This document shows, in pieces, positions 10,652-21,670 of a stretch of DNA of 64,000 nucleotides (its first letter is position 1; each line of letters starts with the position of its first letter). The position numbers and the translations under genes are program-made. Source of the stretch: Burkholderiaceae bacterium DAT-1 (lineage in GTDB: Bacteria > Pseudomonadota > Gammaproteobacteria > Burkholderiales > Chitinimonadaceae); the NCBI GenBank assembly GCA_019084025.1, contig JAHRBI010000001.1, positions 434,001 through 498,000 of the forward strand, in the 5' to 3' direction. Below the pieces are notes generated by a model. That model searched no databases. It worked only from the letters and a program-made list of their open reading frames with translations, and was not told the origin of the DNA.

Positions 10652-10942
10652 ATGAAGATTCGTCCCCTGCACGACCGCGTTGTGATCAAGCGCGTCGAAG
10701 CCGAAGAAAAGACCGCATCCGGTATCGTTCTGCCTGGCAATGCAGCCGAGAAGCCTGACATGGGCGAAGTCGTTGCTGTCGGCACCGGCAAAATCCTCGA
10801 AAACGGTTCCGTGCGCGCCCTGCAAGTCAAGGCTGGCGACAAGGTGATCTTCGGCAAGTACAGCGGCCAGACCGTCAAGGTAGACGGCAGCGAACTGCTG
10901 GTCATGCGCGAAGAAGACATCATGGGCGTGGTCGAAGGCTGA
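10652..10942 (+). CDS. groES: GroES co-chaperonin
   Basis: Ten-kDa lid of the GroEL folding chamber; 96 residues starting [20 protein letters not shown] and with the conserved DIMGVVE close. The ATG at 10652 is preceded by a good AGGAG site; the upstream in-frame extension is leader. Transcription is expected from the CIRCE/sigma-32 promoter, together with groEL 126 bp downstream. Confidence 0.97.
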   Translation: MKIRPLHDRVVIKRVEAEEKTASGIVLPGNAAEKPDMGEVVAVGTGKILENGSVRALQVKAGDKVIFGKYSGQTVKVDGSELLVMREEDIMGVVEG

Positions 10943-10981
10943 GACTCGACATTGTTTCGTCTTGCGCCTTTAGGCGCGTGA

Positions 10982-12709
<1,728 letters not shown>

Positions 12710-12731
12710 TCCGTCTGGATTCACAACCATG

Positions 12732-12763
12732 AAAAACGCCTCGCAACAGCGAGGCGTTTTTTT
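12732..12763 (+). terminator. groEL terminator
   Basis: Stem AAAAACGCCTCG / CGAGGCGTTTTT with a 6-base loop (CAACAG) followed by further T residues, 22 bp after groEL. A classical intrinsic terminator closing the groESL operon. Confidence 0.9.
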
Positions 12764-12814
12764 ATGGGCATTTCAAGGTACACAGGCAATCTGGCCTAAC
12801 ACAGCGTACTCAGC

Positions 12815-13297
12815 TCACTTCACCACGCGTAAGCGAGGCTTACCCCCCGAGGGAGCAGGTTCAGGCGGTGGCGGTGGATCGCGATCATCCTCAGGCGCTT
12901 CAGATGCCCCCAGCACAGGGATCGTATCTTCATCGGTCACTGCATGAATACCATGACGGACGTGCTCAGGCACTTCATCTTCATGCGCATCCGGCTCCCA
13001 CGCCATACCTTCCCCTGTTTCACGGGCAAACAGGGATATCACCGAACCAATCGGCACGATGATATCGCGTGACTGACCATTGAATCGCGCGGAAAACCGC
13101 ACATAGTCGTCACCCAAATGCAGATTGCGAGTCGCGTTGTAACTGATATTCAGCACAATTTCGCCATGCTTGACGAATTCCATCGGCACTTGCATGGGGC
13201 CTCGAACGGCCACGACAAGATAAGGCGTATAGCCCTGATCCGAACACCATTCGTGGATGGCGCGCATCAAATAGGGTTTAATCGGAGCAGCATTCAT
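12815..13297 (-). CDS. sspB: SspB, ClpXP specificity-enhancing factor
   Basis: Adaptor of 160 residues that delivers ssrA-tagged proteins to ClpXP. N-terminal domain (about 1-110) with PYLMRAIHEWCSDQGYTPY and the conserved strand region VLNISYNATRNLHLG and ARFNGQSRDIIVP; an acidic/proline-rich flexible linker (DPPPPPEPAPSG), and the basic ClpX-binding tail KPRLRVVK. This is the standard SspB layout. It lies 50 bp downstream of sspA, the usual sspAB order. Confidence 0.94.
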   Translation of the reverse strand: MNAAPIKPYLMRAIHEWCSDQGYTPYLVVAVRGPMQVPMEFVKHGEIVLNISYNATRNLHLGDDYVRFSARFNGQSRDIIVPIGSVISLFARETGEGMAWEPDAHEDEVPEHVRHGIHAVTDEDTIPVLGASEAPEDDRDPPPPPEPAPSGGKPRLRVVK

Positions 13298-13347
13298 GAA
13301 TTGAAATGACCAGGTCTCTGAAGGTTACGGAGTGTCATCACCGATGC

Positions 13348-13953
13348 TTACTTGCGCATGGCTTTTTCATTCGGCGTCAGCGAATCGATAAACGCCTGAC
13401 GACTGAACATGCGTTCAGCATACTTCAGAATCGGAGCCATTTGCTTGTTCACTTCCACTCCATAGTGCTCCAGACGCCACAACAGCGGCGCAACCGCCAC
13501 GTCGAGCATCGAGAACTCTTCGCCCAGCATAAACTTTTGCTTCACAAACAATGGCGCAATCTGGGCAAGATTGTCGCGAATAGTTGCGCGGGCACGATCT
13601 TGCTCTTTCTTGGTGGCATCGCCGGATTCGAGTGTTTTTACATGAACAAACAGTTCGCGCTCGAAGTTGAACAGCATCAGACGTGCACGACCACGCATGA
13701 TCGGATCTGCGGGCATCAACTGCGGATGCGGGAAACGCTCATCGATGTACTCATTGATAATATTGGACTCGTACAGGACCAGATCGCGTTCCAGCAAAAC
13801 CGGCACTTCGCCATACGGGTTCATATTGACCAGATCGTCCGGCTTATTTTGCAGATCGATATCTACGATCTGGAAATCCATGCCCTTTTCAAACAGGACA
13901 ATGCGGCAACGGTGGCTGAATGGACAGGACGTGCCGGAATACAATGTCATCAT
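13348..13953 (-). CDS. sspA: SspA, stringent starvation protein A
   Basis: RNA-polymerase-associated protein of 201 residues with a glutathione S-transferase fold but no GST activity in known members. N-terminal thioredoxin-like domain (YSGTSCPFSHRCRIVLFEK, then NPYGEVPVLLERDLVLYES) and an all-helical C-terminal domain. First gene of sspA-sspB, downstream of the pet operon as in many beta- and gammaproteobacteria. Confidence 0.94.
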   Translation of the reverse strand: MMTLYSGTSCPFSHRCRIVLFEKGMDFQIVDIDLQNKPDDLVNMNPYGEVPVLLERDLVLYESNIINEYIDERFPHPQLMPADPIMRGRARLMLFNFERELFVHVKTLESGDATKKEQDRARATIRDNLAQIAPLFVKQKFMLGEEFSMLDVAVAPLLWRLEHYGVEVNKQMAPILKYAERMFSRQAFIDSLTPNEKAMRK

Positions 13954-14056
13954 GGCGGACGATCTCCCATATTAGTGTCGAGTATGTAATGCGAGATTGT
14001 AGCATTTCAAAACAGCATATTCCAGAAATTCAACATAAGCCCATGTTTTAAAAGAA

Positions 14057-14080
14057 AAAAGGGCGGATATCCGCCCTTTT
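14057..14080. terminator. Palindromic terminator upstream of sspA / downstream of petC
   Basis: Perfect 24-bp palindrome (AAAAGGGCGGAT and its complement) with A-run on the left and T-run on the right. Because pet and ssp are read on the minus strand, the T-run on the minus side (from the A-run at 14051-14060) makes it the terminator of petABC. Confidence 0.8.
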
Positions 14081-14101
14081 TATTTTTCACCACTGATTGA
14101 C

Positions 14102-14923
14102 TCAGTGAATGTCTTTCCAGTATTCGCGCTTCAGGAAGTACACGAACGGGAACAACAAGAACAACAGGAACAGCACAACGCCCGTCCCGATCAGTTCACG
14201 CTGCACCTGAGCAGGCTCACCCATCCACACCAGATAGTTAACCAGATCAGTTACTTTGCGGTTGTAGTCGCTCAGATCCGCTTTACCATCGACCAGACGA
14301 GTATGGGTACCAGCCTTTTCCAGCACGATTTGCTTGGTGACATGCTGCACCTTGCCATCTGCACCCGCTTCGCTAGCAGACCAGGAACGCACCACATTAC
14401 CAGCCGCTTCGTGATGTTCACCTTCTACGGTTTCCAGCACGGTATCACCCTGCATCTGCCACAGCACATGCGGCATACCAACCTTGTCGAACACACCATT
14501 GTTCCAGCCGGTTGGGCGGGATTCATCGCGATAGAAGCTGCGCAGGTAGCTGTACAGCCAGTCTGCACCACGCGAACGGGCGATCAGTGACAAATCCGGC
14601 GGAGTTGCACCGAACCATGCCTTGCCATCCTTAGCCTGCATGGCAACCTTCATGGTGCTCCCCACTTTGTCGGTGGTGAACATCAGGTTGTCCTTGATCT
14701 GCTGCTCGGACAGACCAAGGTCAGTCAGACGGTTGAAACGCATGGCGTTTGCACCGTGACAGGACAGACAGTAGTTCACGAATGTCTGAGCGCCACGTTG
14801 CAGCGATTCGGCATCGCGACGATCAATCGGAGCCTTGTCGAGCGCCACATCGGTATTTGCGGTCGCCGCCACCGGCATCAGCAGGGCTGCTGTCGCAAGC
14901 AGTTTTACGAGAATAGTCTTCAT
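14102..14923 (-). CDS. petC: Cytochrome c1 of the bc1 complex
   Basis: Haem-c subunit of ubiquinol:cytochrome c oxidoreductase, accepting electrons from the Rieske centre. 273 residues from the ATG at 14923. Cleavable signal peptide (LVKLLATAALLMPVAATANT), haem site CLSCH at about residue 52, the segment ATPPDLSLIARSRGADWLY, and a single C-terminal membrane anchor (VVLFLLFLLFPFVYFL) with the bulk in the periplasm. Four bases after petB: petA-petB-petC operon. Confidence 0.94.
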   Translation of the reverse strand: MKTILVKLLATAALLMPVAATANTDVALDKAPIDRRDAESLQRGAQTFVNYCLSCHGANAMRFNRLTDLGLSEQQIKDNLMFTTDKVGSTMKVAMQAKDGKAWFGATPPDLSLIARSRGADWLYSYLRSFYRDESRPTGWNNGVFDKVGMPHVLWQMQGDTVLETVEGEHHEAAGNVVRSWSASEAGADGKVQHVTKQIVLEKAGTHTRLVDGKADLSDYNRKVTDLVNYLVWMGEPAQVQRELIGTGVVLFLLFLLFPFVYFLKREYWKDIH

Positions 14924-14927
14924 CGGC

Positions 14928-16274
14928 TTAGACCACCTTGGCAAAGAAGAAGGCACCAGCCAGCGTCAGACCCACATACAGCAGGAACTGAACCTGGCGA
15001 CCCAGCGTCGATTCTGTCACGCGATCCGGGACCGGCACAGAGCCGACATCATTCTTGGTGTAGAACGGCATACCCAGGAAGAACACGAAGTAGATCACAG
15101 AGAAGATCTGCGAAATGATCGTGCGCGAGCTGGTCGGCGGCATTGCGCCCAAAATACCCAGACCGATAAATGCAGCAATGAACAGTACCAGCATGACCTT
15201 GAAGGTGGTACCGCGATAGCGGATCGACTTGATCGGGCTGCGATCCAGCCACGGCAAGAAGGCAATCAGCACAACGGCCGCACCCATGGCGATCACACCC
15301 CAGACTTGCGTACCGGCAAACGACGGCACCGCACGCAGAATCGCGTAGAACGGGGTGAAGTACCAGACCGGCGCAATGTGCGGCGGGGTCTTCAGCGGAT
15401 CAGCCGGATCGAAGTTCGGATGCTCGAGGAAGAAACCACCCATTTCCGGCGCAAAGAACACGATGGCGCTGAACACAGCCAGGAACACCACCACGCCCAG
15501 AATATCCTTCACCGAGTAGTACGGATGCGAGTAGATCGCATCGAGGTACAGACCAGTTTCTGGATTCTTCGGCTGTTTCTTCACTTCCACGCCGTCCGGA
15601 TTGTTGGAGCCTACTTCGTGCAGGGCGATCAGGTGAGCAACCACCAGACCCAGCAGCACCAGCGGCACAGCAATCACGTGCAGGGCAAAGAAGCGGTTCA
15701 GGGTCGCATCGGACACCACGAAGTCACCACGAATCAGCACGGACAGATCCGGACCGATCACTGGAATCGCGGAGAACAGGTTCACAATCACCTGCGCACC
15801 CCAGAACGACATCTGACCCCATGGCAGCAGATAGCCCAGGAAGGCTTCAGCCATCAGACACAGGAAGATCAGGGTACCGAACACCCAGATCAGTTCGCGC
15901 GGTGCCTTGAACGAGCCATACACCAGACCGCGGAACATGTGCAGATACACCACCACGAAGAACATGGAAGCGCCAGTGGAGTGCATGTAGCGGATGATCC
16001 AGCCACCTGCCACGTCACGCATGATGTATTCAACCGACATGAAGGCGGTTGAAACATTGGTGCCCGGAATCAGATTGCCATCCGGCTTGTAGTTCATGGT
16101 CAGGAAGATACCGGTGACAATCTGGATGACCAGAACCAGCATCGCCAGCGAACCAAAGAAGTACCAGAAGTTGAAGTTCTTGGGTGCAGGATACTTGCCC
16201 CACTGGTCATTCCACAGCTTGGTCAACGGGAAACGATCGTCGACCCAGCCTAAAACTGACTGCAGTTTGCTCAT
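14928..16274 (-). CDS. petB: Cytochrome b of the bc1 complex
   Basis: Membrane core of the bc1 complex, binding haems bL and bH and both quinone sites. 448 residues with eight or so membrane helices. Seen: the haem-ligand helices (RYMHSTGASMFFVVVYLHMF and FFALHVIAVPLVLLGLVVAH), GYLLPWGQMSFWGAQV, and the Qo motif as PVWY (APVWYFTPFYAILRA), a variant of PEWY known from gamma- and betaproteobacteria. Middle gene of petABC. Confidence 0.95.
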   Translation of the reverse strand: MSKLQSVLGWVDDRFPLTKLWNDQWGKYPAPKNFNFWYFFGSLAMLVLVIQIVTGIFLTMNYKPDGNLIPGTNVSTAFMSVEYIMRDVAGGWIIRYMHSTGASMFFVVVYLHMFRGLVYGSFKAPRELIWVFGTLIFLCLMAEAFLGYLLPWGQMSFWGAQVIVNLFSAIPVIGPDLSVLIRGDFVVSDATLNRFFALHVIAVPLVLLGLVVAHLIALHEVGSNNPDGVEVKKQPKNPETGLYLDAIYSHPYYSVKDILGVVVFLAVFSAIVFFAPEMGGFFLEHPNFDPADPLKTPPHIAPVWYFTPFYAILRAVPSFAGTQVWGVIAMGAAVVLIAFLPWLDRSPIKSIRYRGTTFKVMLVLFIAAFIGLGILGAMPPTSSRTIISQIFSVIYFVFFLGMPFYTKNDVGSVPVPDRVTESTLGRQVQFLLYVGLTLAGAFFFAKVV

Positions 16275-16286
16275 TGCGCTCCCCTT

Positions 16287-16868
16287 TTACTTGTCTTCAC
16301 CGACCAGCAGCAGCTTGTCGTTGATGTATTTGTGAGGCGGAATCACCAAATTCTTGGGAGCCGGGACGCCAGAATACACGCGGCCTGCCAGATCGAACTT
16401 GGAACCATGGCACGGGCAGTAGAAGCCACCCTTCCATTCCGGGCCCAGATCGGCCGGCGCCACATCCTTGCGATAGGTCGGCGAGCAACCCAGGTGAGTA
16501 CACACACCCAGCGCGACCCACACATCCGGCTTGATCGAACGGCCTTCGTTCTTGCAGTAATCCGGCTGTTCGGAAATTTCCGACTTCGGATCAGCCAGCT
16601 GGCCTTCAATCTGCTTCATGCCTTCCAGCATTTCCGGTGTGCGGCGAACCACCCACACCGGCTTGCCACGCCATTCCGACGTAATTTGCTGACCGAGTTC
16701 CATCTTGCTGATGTCCACCTCGGTCGGCGCACCGGCCGCCTTGGCTCGCTCGGACGGGAAGAAGCTGGCCACAAAAGGTGTAGCCACTCCAACCACTGCG
16801 ACGCCACCCACGGCGCCAGTCGCGAGCGTCAGGAAGCGCCGCTTGCTGCTGTCCACTTGATTCGTCAT
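16287..16868 (-). CDS. petA: Rieske iron-sulfur subunit of the bc1 complex
   Basis: Takes electrons from ubiquinol through a [2Fe-2S] cluster. 193 residues from the ATG at 16868. It has a Tat-type N-terminus ([16 protein letters not shown], basic pair then hydrophobic anchor), a linker, and the cluster-binding boxes CTHLGCSP and CPCHGSKFD. Its export fits the tatABC genes about 3-4 kb away. First gene of the pet operon; an in-frame upstream extension to 16946 has no family character. Confidence 0.95.
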   Translation of the reverse strand: MTNQVDSSKRRFLTLATGAVGGVAVVGVATPFVASFFPSERAKAAGAPTEVDISKMELGQQITSEWRGKPVWVVRRTPEMLEGMKQIEGQLADPKSEISEQPDYCKNEGRSIKPDVWVALGVCTHLGCSPTYRKDVAPADLGPEWKGGFYCPCHGSKFDLAGRVYSGVPAPKNLVIPPHKYINDKLLLVGEDK

Positions 16869-17082
16869 AACCGATTCCCTGACTTGAAAACTGGGCACCC
16901 GCCACCATCTTCGTAATGTAGCGAGCTCTCGTTTGGGAAATACCAACCCGAAAATCGCTCGATTCTAACCCATTTGCCCTCAGAACTTAAGCACTGATGG
17001 CCTCGTGGTTAAAGGATTCTCCCAGTGTAGTGCATTCCCCGCCACACAGATACCGCAACAACAGATACTTATCGCACTTGAA

Positions 17083-17841
17083 TCAGAACGGATTACCTGA
17101 CGCAAAAAAGCGAACCTGCAATCCAAATTGTGCCGCCAGATGCGCGCCAAGTGCCTGCACCCCAAGTCGTTCAGTCGCATCATGCCCTGCGGCTATAAAG
17201 GCAATGCCGTTTTCCACTGCATCGTGATAGGTGCGTTCGGACGCTTCACCCGTCAGATAAACTTCACATCCTGCCGCAGCTGCATCTAACACATACCCTT
17301 GCGCGCCACCTGAACACCAACCTATCCGACTGACCATCCGATCCCGCTCACCCACAAGAATCGGCATCCGTCCGAGCTCTGCTTCAACGAGCTGACCCAG
17401 TGCGGTCAGCGACAAGGGGACCGGCAATGCCCCCATCCAGCCAATCGCCTGATCGCCGAAGCGTCCGTCTTCCTGCAAACCCAGTAACTTTGCAAGCTGG
17501 GCGTTATTTCCCAGCTCCGGATGCGCATCCAGCGGCAGATGATAGGCCAGCAGCCCCACATTTTCGGCGCACAACCTGCGGATGCGCTGCCATTTGGGGC
17601 CAATCAAGCGTGGATCTTCGCCTTTCCAGAAATAACCGTGATGTACCAGTAGCGCATCAGCCCCCCAACTAATCGCGGCGTCAATGGCTTCAAGACTTGC
17701 AGTAACGGCAAGTGCAAGCCTCCGTATCGGCCGATCTGTATCAACCTGGATACCATTTGGAGCGTAATCGCGGAAAAGTCCGGCATTCAGTAATTGTCCG
17801 GTATACTTTTCAATTGCCTGTAACGACACTATTTCCGACAT
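17083..17841 (-). CDS. Nif3-like dinuclear metal protein (YbgI/DUF34)
   Basis: 252-residue member of the Nif3/YbgI family, a ring-forming protein with a dinuclear metal site. Visible marks: PNGIQVDTDRPIRRLALAVT, the metal-ligand pairs in ALLVHHGYFWKG (HH) and LLAYHLPLDAHPELGNNAQL, and the closing FIAAGHDATERLGVQAL. Some relatives are annotated as GTP cyclohydrolase I type 2, but the true activity is unsettled. It diverges from the DegS-like gene, with start codons 17 bp apart, so promoters overlap. Confidence 0.85.
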   Translation of the reverse strand: MSEIVSLQAIEKYTGQLLNAGLFRDYAPNGIQVDTDRPIRRLALAVTASLEAIDAAISWGADALLVHHGYFWKGEDPRLIGPKWQRIRRLCAENVGLLAYHLPLDAHPELGNNAQLAKLLGLQEDGRFGDQAIGWMGALPVPLSLTALGQLVEAELGRMPILVGERDRMVSRIGWCSGGAQGYVLDAAAAGCEVYLTGEASERTYHDAVENGIAFIAAGHDATERLGVQALGAHLAAQFGLQVRFFASGNPF

Positions 17842-17858
17842 TTAGCGGATTCCCGGTT

Positions 17859-19037
17859 ATGAAAAGACTGTGGTTGATTTTCGCACAAACCACCACCATC
17901 GGATTGGCTGGATGGTTTTTGCTGACTGTACTCAAACCAGAATGGCTCCCGCGGCGCGTCAGTGATGTTGTCACCATTCGCGAAGCGATGAATGACAATA
18001 AAGCTACACCCATCGCGCCTAGCAGTTACCGCGCGGCTGTTCGCAAAGCCATGCCTTCTGTCGTCAACATCTATACCAGCAAAGAGATTAAGCGCCGAAA
18101 TCACCCCTTACTGGATGATCCCGTGATTCGCCGCTTTCTCGGTGGCGACCGCAACGATCAGCAGGGTGGCGAAAAGGTGGCGAGCCTGGGCTCCGGCGTC
18201 ATCGTCAGCGACAAAGGCTATATTGTTACCAATAATCACGTCGTCCAGTCAGTTGATGCTATTCACGTGATGCTATCCGATGGTCGCGCTGCCGACGCCA
18301 AGTTGGTAGGCACCGATCCGGAAACCGATCTTGCCGTGATCCGCATCGATCTCGACAAATTACCTGCAGTGACACTTGCACCACGCGACTCCGTAAATGT
18401 AGGCGATGTCGTACTGGCCATTGGCAACCCGTTCAATGTGGGGCAGACCGTCACCAGCGGAATCGTGTCTGCACTTGGCCGAACCACACGCATGAATACC
18501 TTCGAGAGCTTTATCCAGACTGATGCCGCCATTAATCCGGGCAACTCCGGTGGTGCTCTCATCGACACTCAGGGCAATCTAATCGGCATCAATACTGCCA
18601 TTTATTCGCAAACTGGCGGTTCCATGGGGATCGGATTTGCCATTCCGACATCGATTGTCAAAGAAGTAATGGAAGCCTTGATCCGCGATGGCACTGTCAC
18701 ACGGGGCTGGATTGGCATCGAAGCACGCTCACTCACACCGGATGTTGCCCAGACATTCAAGTTGCCTGTCTCAGAAGGTGCCTTGATTGGCGGCGTGGTG
18801 AAAAGTGGTCCAGCGTGGCAAGGCGGCATCAAACCCGGCGACGTGCTGGTCGGCGTCAATGATCATCCTGTCCGCGATGTGGATGGCATGCTGGCCAACA
18901 TTGCCTCGCTCTCACCCGGACAAAAGGCCGACATTCGAATCTACCGCGGCAATCAGGCGCTAAACGTGCCGGTCGTGATTGCCCGTCGTCCCAAAATGAA
19001 GGTTCAATACGATGACGAGGAAGATGATGCCCAATAG
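17859..19037 (+). CDS. DegS/HtrA-like periplasmic serine protease with one PDZ domain
   Basis: 392 residues from the ATG at 17859 (the frame is open upstream but that overlaps nif3). One N-terminal membrane anchor (about 4-24, LIFAQTTTIGLAGWFLL), trypsin-like domain with catalytic His in VTNNHVV, Asp in DPETDLAVIRI and Ser in NPGNSGGALID, and a single PDZ domain (GGVVKSGPAWQGGIKPGDVL). Anchor plus one PDZ is the DegS layout; DegS cleaves the anti-sigma factor RseA in enterics. Whether that holds here is inference. It often sits beside tatC/his genes in betaproteobacteria. Confidence 0.88.
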   Translation: MKRLWLIFAQTTTIGLAGWFLLTVLKPEWLPRRVSDVVTIREAMNDNKATPIAPSSYRAAVRKAMPSVVNIYTSKEIKRRNHPLLDDPVIRRFLGGDRNDQQGGEKVASLGSGVIVSDKGYIVTNNHVVQSVDAIHVMLSDGRAADAKLVGTDPETDLAVIRIDLDKLPAVTLAPRDSVNVGDVVLAIGNPFNVGQTVTSGIVSALGRTTRMNTFESFIQTDAAINPGNSGGALIDTQGNLIGINTAIYSQTGGSMGIGFAIPTSIVKEVMEALIRDGTVTRGWIGIEARSLTPDVAQTFKLPVSEGALIGGVVKSGPAWQGGIKPGDVLVGVNDHPVRDVDGMLANIASLSPGQKADIRIYRGNQALNVPVVIARRPKMKVQYDDEEDDAQ

Positions 19038-19070
19038 CACCCAGTGCGTCAGCTGACTCCTCCAAAGACG

Positions 19071-19096
19071 AGGGCCGCTTTCTGCGGCCCTTTCTG
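19071..19096 (+). terminator. Terminator of the DegS-like gene
   Basis: Stem AGGGCCGC / GCGGCCCT with a 5-base loop (arms 19071-19078 and 19084-19091) followed by TTCTG, 33 bp after the stop codon. It also lies downstream of tatC on the other strand. Confidence 0.75.
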
Positions 19097-19147
19097 TATG
19101 CATGAATCAATGGCGTCCGATTCACTGATGAATCAGATTATGCATTT

Positions 19148-19870
19148 TTAAGCCTGCTTGGGCTGCCAGACAGATGCGATCACCAACCCTAATTCGAACA
19201 ATAACCACAATGGGACTGCAAGCAGACACTGACTGACTGCATCTGGAGGTGCCACAATAGCTGCCACCACAAATGCACCGACGATCAGATATGGACGGAT
19301 ACTCTTGAGTTTGGCAACCGTCACAATCCCCATCCTCACCAGCACAATTACCACCACAGGGGTCTCGAAAGTCACGCCAAAGGCCAGGAACATCCCTAAT
19401 ACGAAGGACAGGTATTTCTCGATATCTGTCATCATCGCTACCCCTTCCGGGGCAATCGCAGCCATAAACCCAAACACCACGGGAAACACCAGAAAATAGG
19501 CGAAGGCCATGCCGATGACAAACAGCAGCACGCTGGACACCAGCAAAGGCAGGATCAGCCGCTTTTCATGCTGGTAGAGACCCGGCGCCACAAACGCCCA
19601 CGCCTGATACAGGGTATGTGGCAAGGTCACCAGAAACGCCGCCATCAGGGTGACCTTCATGGGCACAAAGAAAGTGCCGGTCACATCGGTTGCAATCATC
19701 TGGCCACCCTTGGGCAGATGCTGCAGCAGCGGCAACGCGATGAGGTGGTAAAGGTCTTGCGACCAGTGAAACAGGCCAAAAAACACCACCACAATGCCCA
19801 GAATAGCCCGGACAATCCGGGTACGCAGTTCGATCAGGTGTTCAACAAATGTCTGGAGTTCTTCTTGCAT
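19148..19870 (-). CDS. tatC: TatC, twin-arginine translocase core subunit
   Basis: Receptor subunit of the Tat export machinery, 240 residues with six transmembrane helices. The family N-terminus EELQTFVEHLIELRTRIVRA, the periplasmic stretch PGLYQHEKRLILPLL and the helix-4/5 loop LSFVLGMFLAFGVTFETPVV are present. It ends the tatA-tatB-tatC group and is 8 bp from tatB. The Rieske protein encoded nearby is a likely client. Confidence 0.95.
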   Translation of the reverse strand: MQEELQTFVEHLIELRTRIVRAILGIVVVFFGLFHWSQDLYHLIALPLLQHLPKGGQMIATDVTGTFFVPMKVTLMAAFLVTLPHTLYQAWAFVAPGLYQHEKRLILPLLVSSVLLFVIGMAFAYFLVFPVVFGFMAAIAPEGVAMMTDIEKYLSFVLGMFLAFGVTFETPVVVIVLVRMGIVTVAKLKSIRPYLIVGAFVVAAIVAPPDAVSQCLLAVPLWLLFELGLVIASVWQPKQA

Positions 19871-19878
19871 AGATAGCG

Positions 19879-20226
19879 TCAGCGTCGATCACGCGGTGGC
19901 GGCACAAACGCCGGTTTGACGGGCTCGGGGGGAGCAAGATGTGCATCCTCGCCCGTAGACGCATGCACATGAGGCGTATCTTCGAAGGCACCCGAAATAT
20001 CCTGCCCCAGCTGGCGGCCACGGTCATTCATGTCGGCTTCCATCTTGCGCAGGTTTTCCAGCTCGATCTCGCGTTCCACCTCGGCTTTCACCGAGGAAAG
20101 ATATCGCTGCGCACGACCAAGCAGGGTACCTACCGTACGTGCAACGGTCGGCAGGCGCTCCGGCCCGATCACCACCAGCGCAACTACGCCAATGACAATC
20201 ACCTCGCCCGCGCTAAAGTCAAACAT
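19879..20226 (-). CDS. tatB: TatB, twin-arginine translocase subunit
   Basis: 115-residue single-span protein that with TatC recognises twin-arginine signals. Starts MFDFSAGEVIVIGVVALVVIGPERLP, with the N-terminal helix, the Gly-Pro hinge and an amphipathic helix (ARTVGTLLGRAQRYLSSVKA), then an acidic, proline-rich tail (PEPVKPAFVPPPRD). Between tatA and tatC. Confidence 0.94.
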   Translation of the reverse strand: MFDFSAGEVIVIGVVALVVIGPERLPTVARTVGTLLGRAQRYLSSVKAEVEREIELENLRKMEADMNDRGRQLGQDISGAFEDTPHVHASTGEDAHLAPPEPVKPAFVPPPRDRR

Positions 20227-20268
20227 GCGCTGCGCTCCGGCAAGAATGACGCTTTAAATGCACCGCCA

Positions 20269-20460
20269 TCAGTGCTTGTCAGCTGGGATGTCGGATTTCT
20301 CTGCAGGCTTGGCGGCAGCATCATCGCCACGCATGCCGTCCTTGAAACCACGCACCGCGTCGCCCAGATCCTTGCCCAGATTCGGCAGCTTTTTAGTGCC
20401 GAAAACCAGCACCACCACCACCAGCACGATCAGCCAGTGAATCAGACTCATGGAACCCAT
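20269..20460 (-). CDS. tatA: TatA, twin-arginine translocase pore subunit
   Basis: 63 residues: one membrane helix ([20 protein letters not shown]), the [10 protein letters not shown] hinge and an amphipathic helix ([15 protein letters not shown]), then a short charged tail. The length and FG-K hinge identify TatA rather than TatB. First gene of tatABC and 9 bp downstream of the HIT gene, continuing the his-operon read-through. Confidence 0.94.
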   Translation of the reverse strand: MGSMSLIHWLIVLVVVVLVFGTKKLPNLGKDLGDAVRGFKDGMRGDDAAAKPAEKSDIPADKH

Positions 20461-20469
20461 GTTAACCCC

Positions 20470-20832
20470 TTATTGAATCATCTGTTCCATCATGGTTTCG
20501 GCTTTTCCGCCCCCACCAAAGACATGCAGATGCAGATGAAATACAGATTGGCCACCTTTGTGACCCGTATTGATCAGTGTACGGAAGCCCTCACCCAGCC
20601 CTTGCTCGCGCGCGAGTTGCGGCGCAAGCGCAAGCAGCTTGCCCAGCAAGCCAGCATCGTCGGCGTTTGCTGCCAGAAGGGATTCGATATGGCGCTTGGG
20701 GACAATCAGAAAATGCACCTGCGCAACCGGATGAATGTCGTGGAACGCGATGACATCATCGTCCTCGTACACCTTGCGCGAGGGGATTTCACCTCGACCG
20801 ATCTTGCAGAATATGCAGTTGTCACTCATCAA
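20470..20832 (-). CDS. HIT-family (HINT-like) nucleotide hydrolase
   Basis: 120-residue HIT protein with the metal/cysteine region [13 protein letters not shown] and the catalytic histidine triad [10 protein letters not shown] near the C-terminus, as in HINT-type adenosine-5'-phosphoramidases. The start overlaps the hisE stop by 4 bp. HIT genes occupy this same place between hisE and tatA in many betaproteobacteria. Confidence 0.93.
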   Translation of the reverse strand: MMSDNCIFCKIGRGEIPSRKVYEDDDVIAFHDIHPVAQVHFLIVPKRHIESLLAANADDAGLLGKLLALAPQLAREQGLGEGFRTLINTGHKGGQSVFHLHLHVFGGGGKAETMMEQMIQ

Positions 20833-21155
20833 GCTACCTCTCGGGCATTCTTTTCATCGATGCCGGAAATTCCTTCACGGCGAGCCAGTTCTGCCAATAC
20901 ATCGTCCGGACCCAGGCCCTGATGCGCCAGCAGAACCATTGTGTGAAACCACAGATCTGCCACTTCGCGCACCAGATGCAGGCGATTGCCATCCTTGGCG
21001 GCCATGATGGTTTCCACGGCCTCCTCGCCTACTTTCTTCAGCACGCTATCAATCCCCTTCTGCAGCAGTCCCGCAGTGTATGAGGAGGATGGATCGGCAA
21101 GCTTACGGGTTTCCAGTGTATCGGCGAGACGATACAGCACATCGGTTTTGGCCAT
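20829..21155 (-). CDS. hisE: Phosphoribosyl-ATP pyrophosphatase
   Basis: Second step of histidine synthesis, releasing pyrophosphate from PR-ATP. 108 residues from the ATG at 21155. All-alpha MazG-like fold with [30 protein letters not shown] (residues about 25-55) holding the metal-binding EExxE-type acid cluster, then [16 protein letters not shown]. It is separate from hisI (not fused as in enterics). Confidence 0.94.
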   Translation of the reverse strand: MAKTDVLYRLADTLETRKLADPSSSYTAGLLQKGIDSVLKKVGEEAVETIMAAKDGNRLHLVREVADLWFHTMVLLAHQGLGPDDVLAELARREGISGIDEKNAREVA

Positions 21156-21259
21156 GAGCAGGGCTCCACGACTTTGGTGAACGATTATAAGAGAGGTTCG
21201 ATTGCGGCGTGAAGCACAATTAATCGCACGCAATATAACCAAATTGGCAAAAAACGGAA

Positions 21260-21670
21260 TTATTTATGCGGATTTGTATAAATAGCAGCAGGATCACACA
21301 ATACCGGATCAACCACGCGCCACGCTCCGCCTTCCAGCCGACGGTAAAGGCAACTTTCGCGGCCAGTATGACAGGCGATGCCGCCTTGCTGCTTGATCTG
21401 CATCACGATCACATCACCATCGCAGTCGAGGCGCAGCTCACTGACTAATTGTGTGTGACCGGATTCTTCGCCTTTTCGCCACAGCTTCTGGCGTGAACGC
21501 GACCAGTAGTGTGCTACGCCAGTGTCAGCTGTCAGCTGCAGGGATTCACGATTCATCCACGCCACCATCAGCACGCGGTGCGTGGATTCATCCTGGGCAA
21601 TGGCGCACACAAGACCTTGCGCATCCCAGCGCACTTCGTCGAGCCAGTTCTTACTATCGGAAATGCTCAC
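21260..21670 (-). CDS. hisI: Phosphoribosyl-AMP cyclohydrolase
   Basis: Third step of histidine synthesis, opening the adenine ring of PR-AMP. 136 residues. Zinc and substrate motifs visible: [32 protein letters not shown], and the DCDGD and CHTGRESC stretches holding metal ligands. Its start overlaps the hisF stop by 4 bp. Confidence 0.95.
   Translation of the reverse strand: MSISDSKNWLDEVRWDAQGLVCAIAQDESTHRVLMVAWMNRESLQLTADTGVAHYWSRSRQKLWRKGEESGHTQLVSELRLDCDGDVIVMQIKQQGGIACHTGRESCLYRRLEGGAWRVVDPVLCDPAAIYTNPHK

Noticed and set aside
15360..15380. PVWY instead of PEWY in cytochrome b as an anomaly
   Set aside because: PVWY is an established Qo-motif variant in gamma- and betaproteobacteria.
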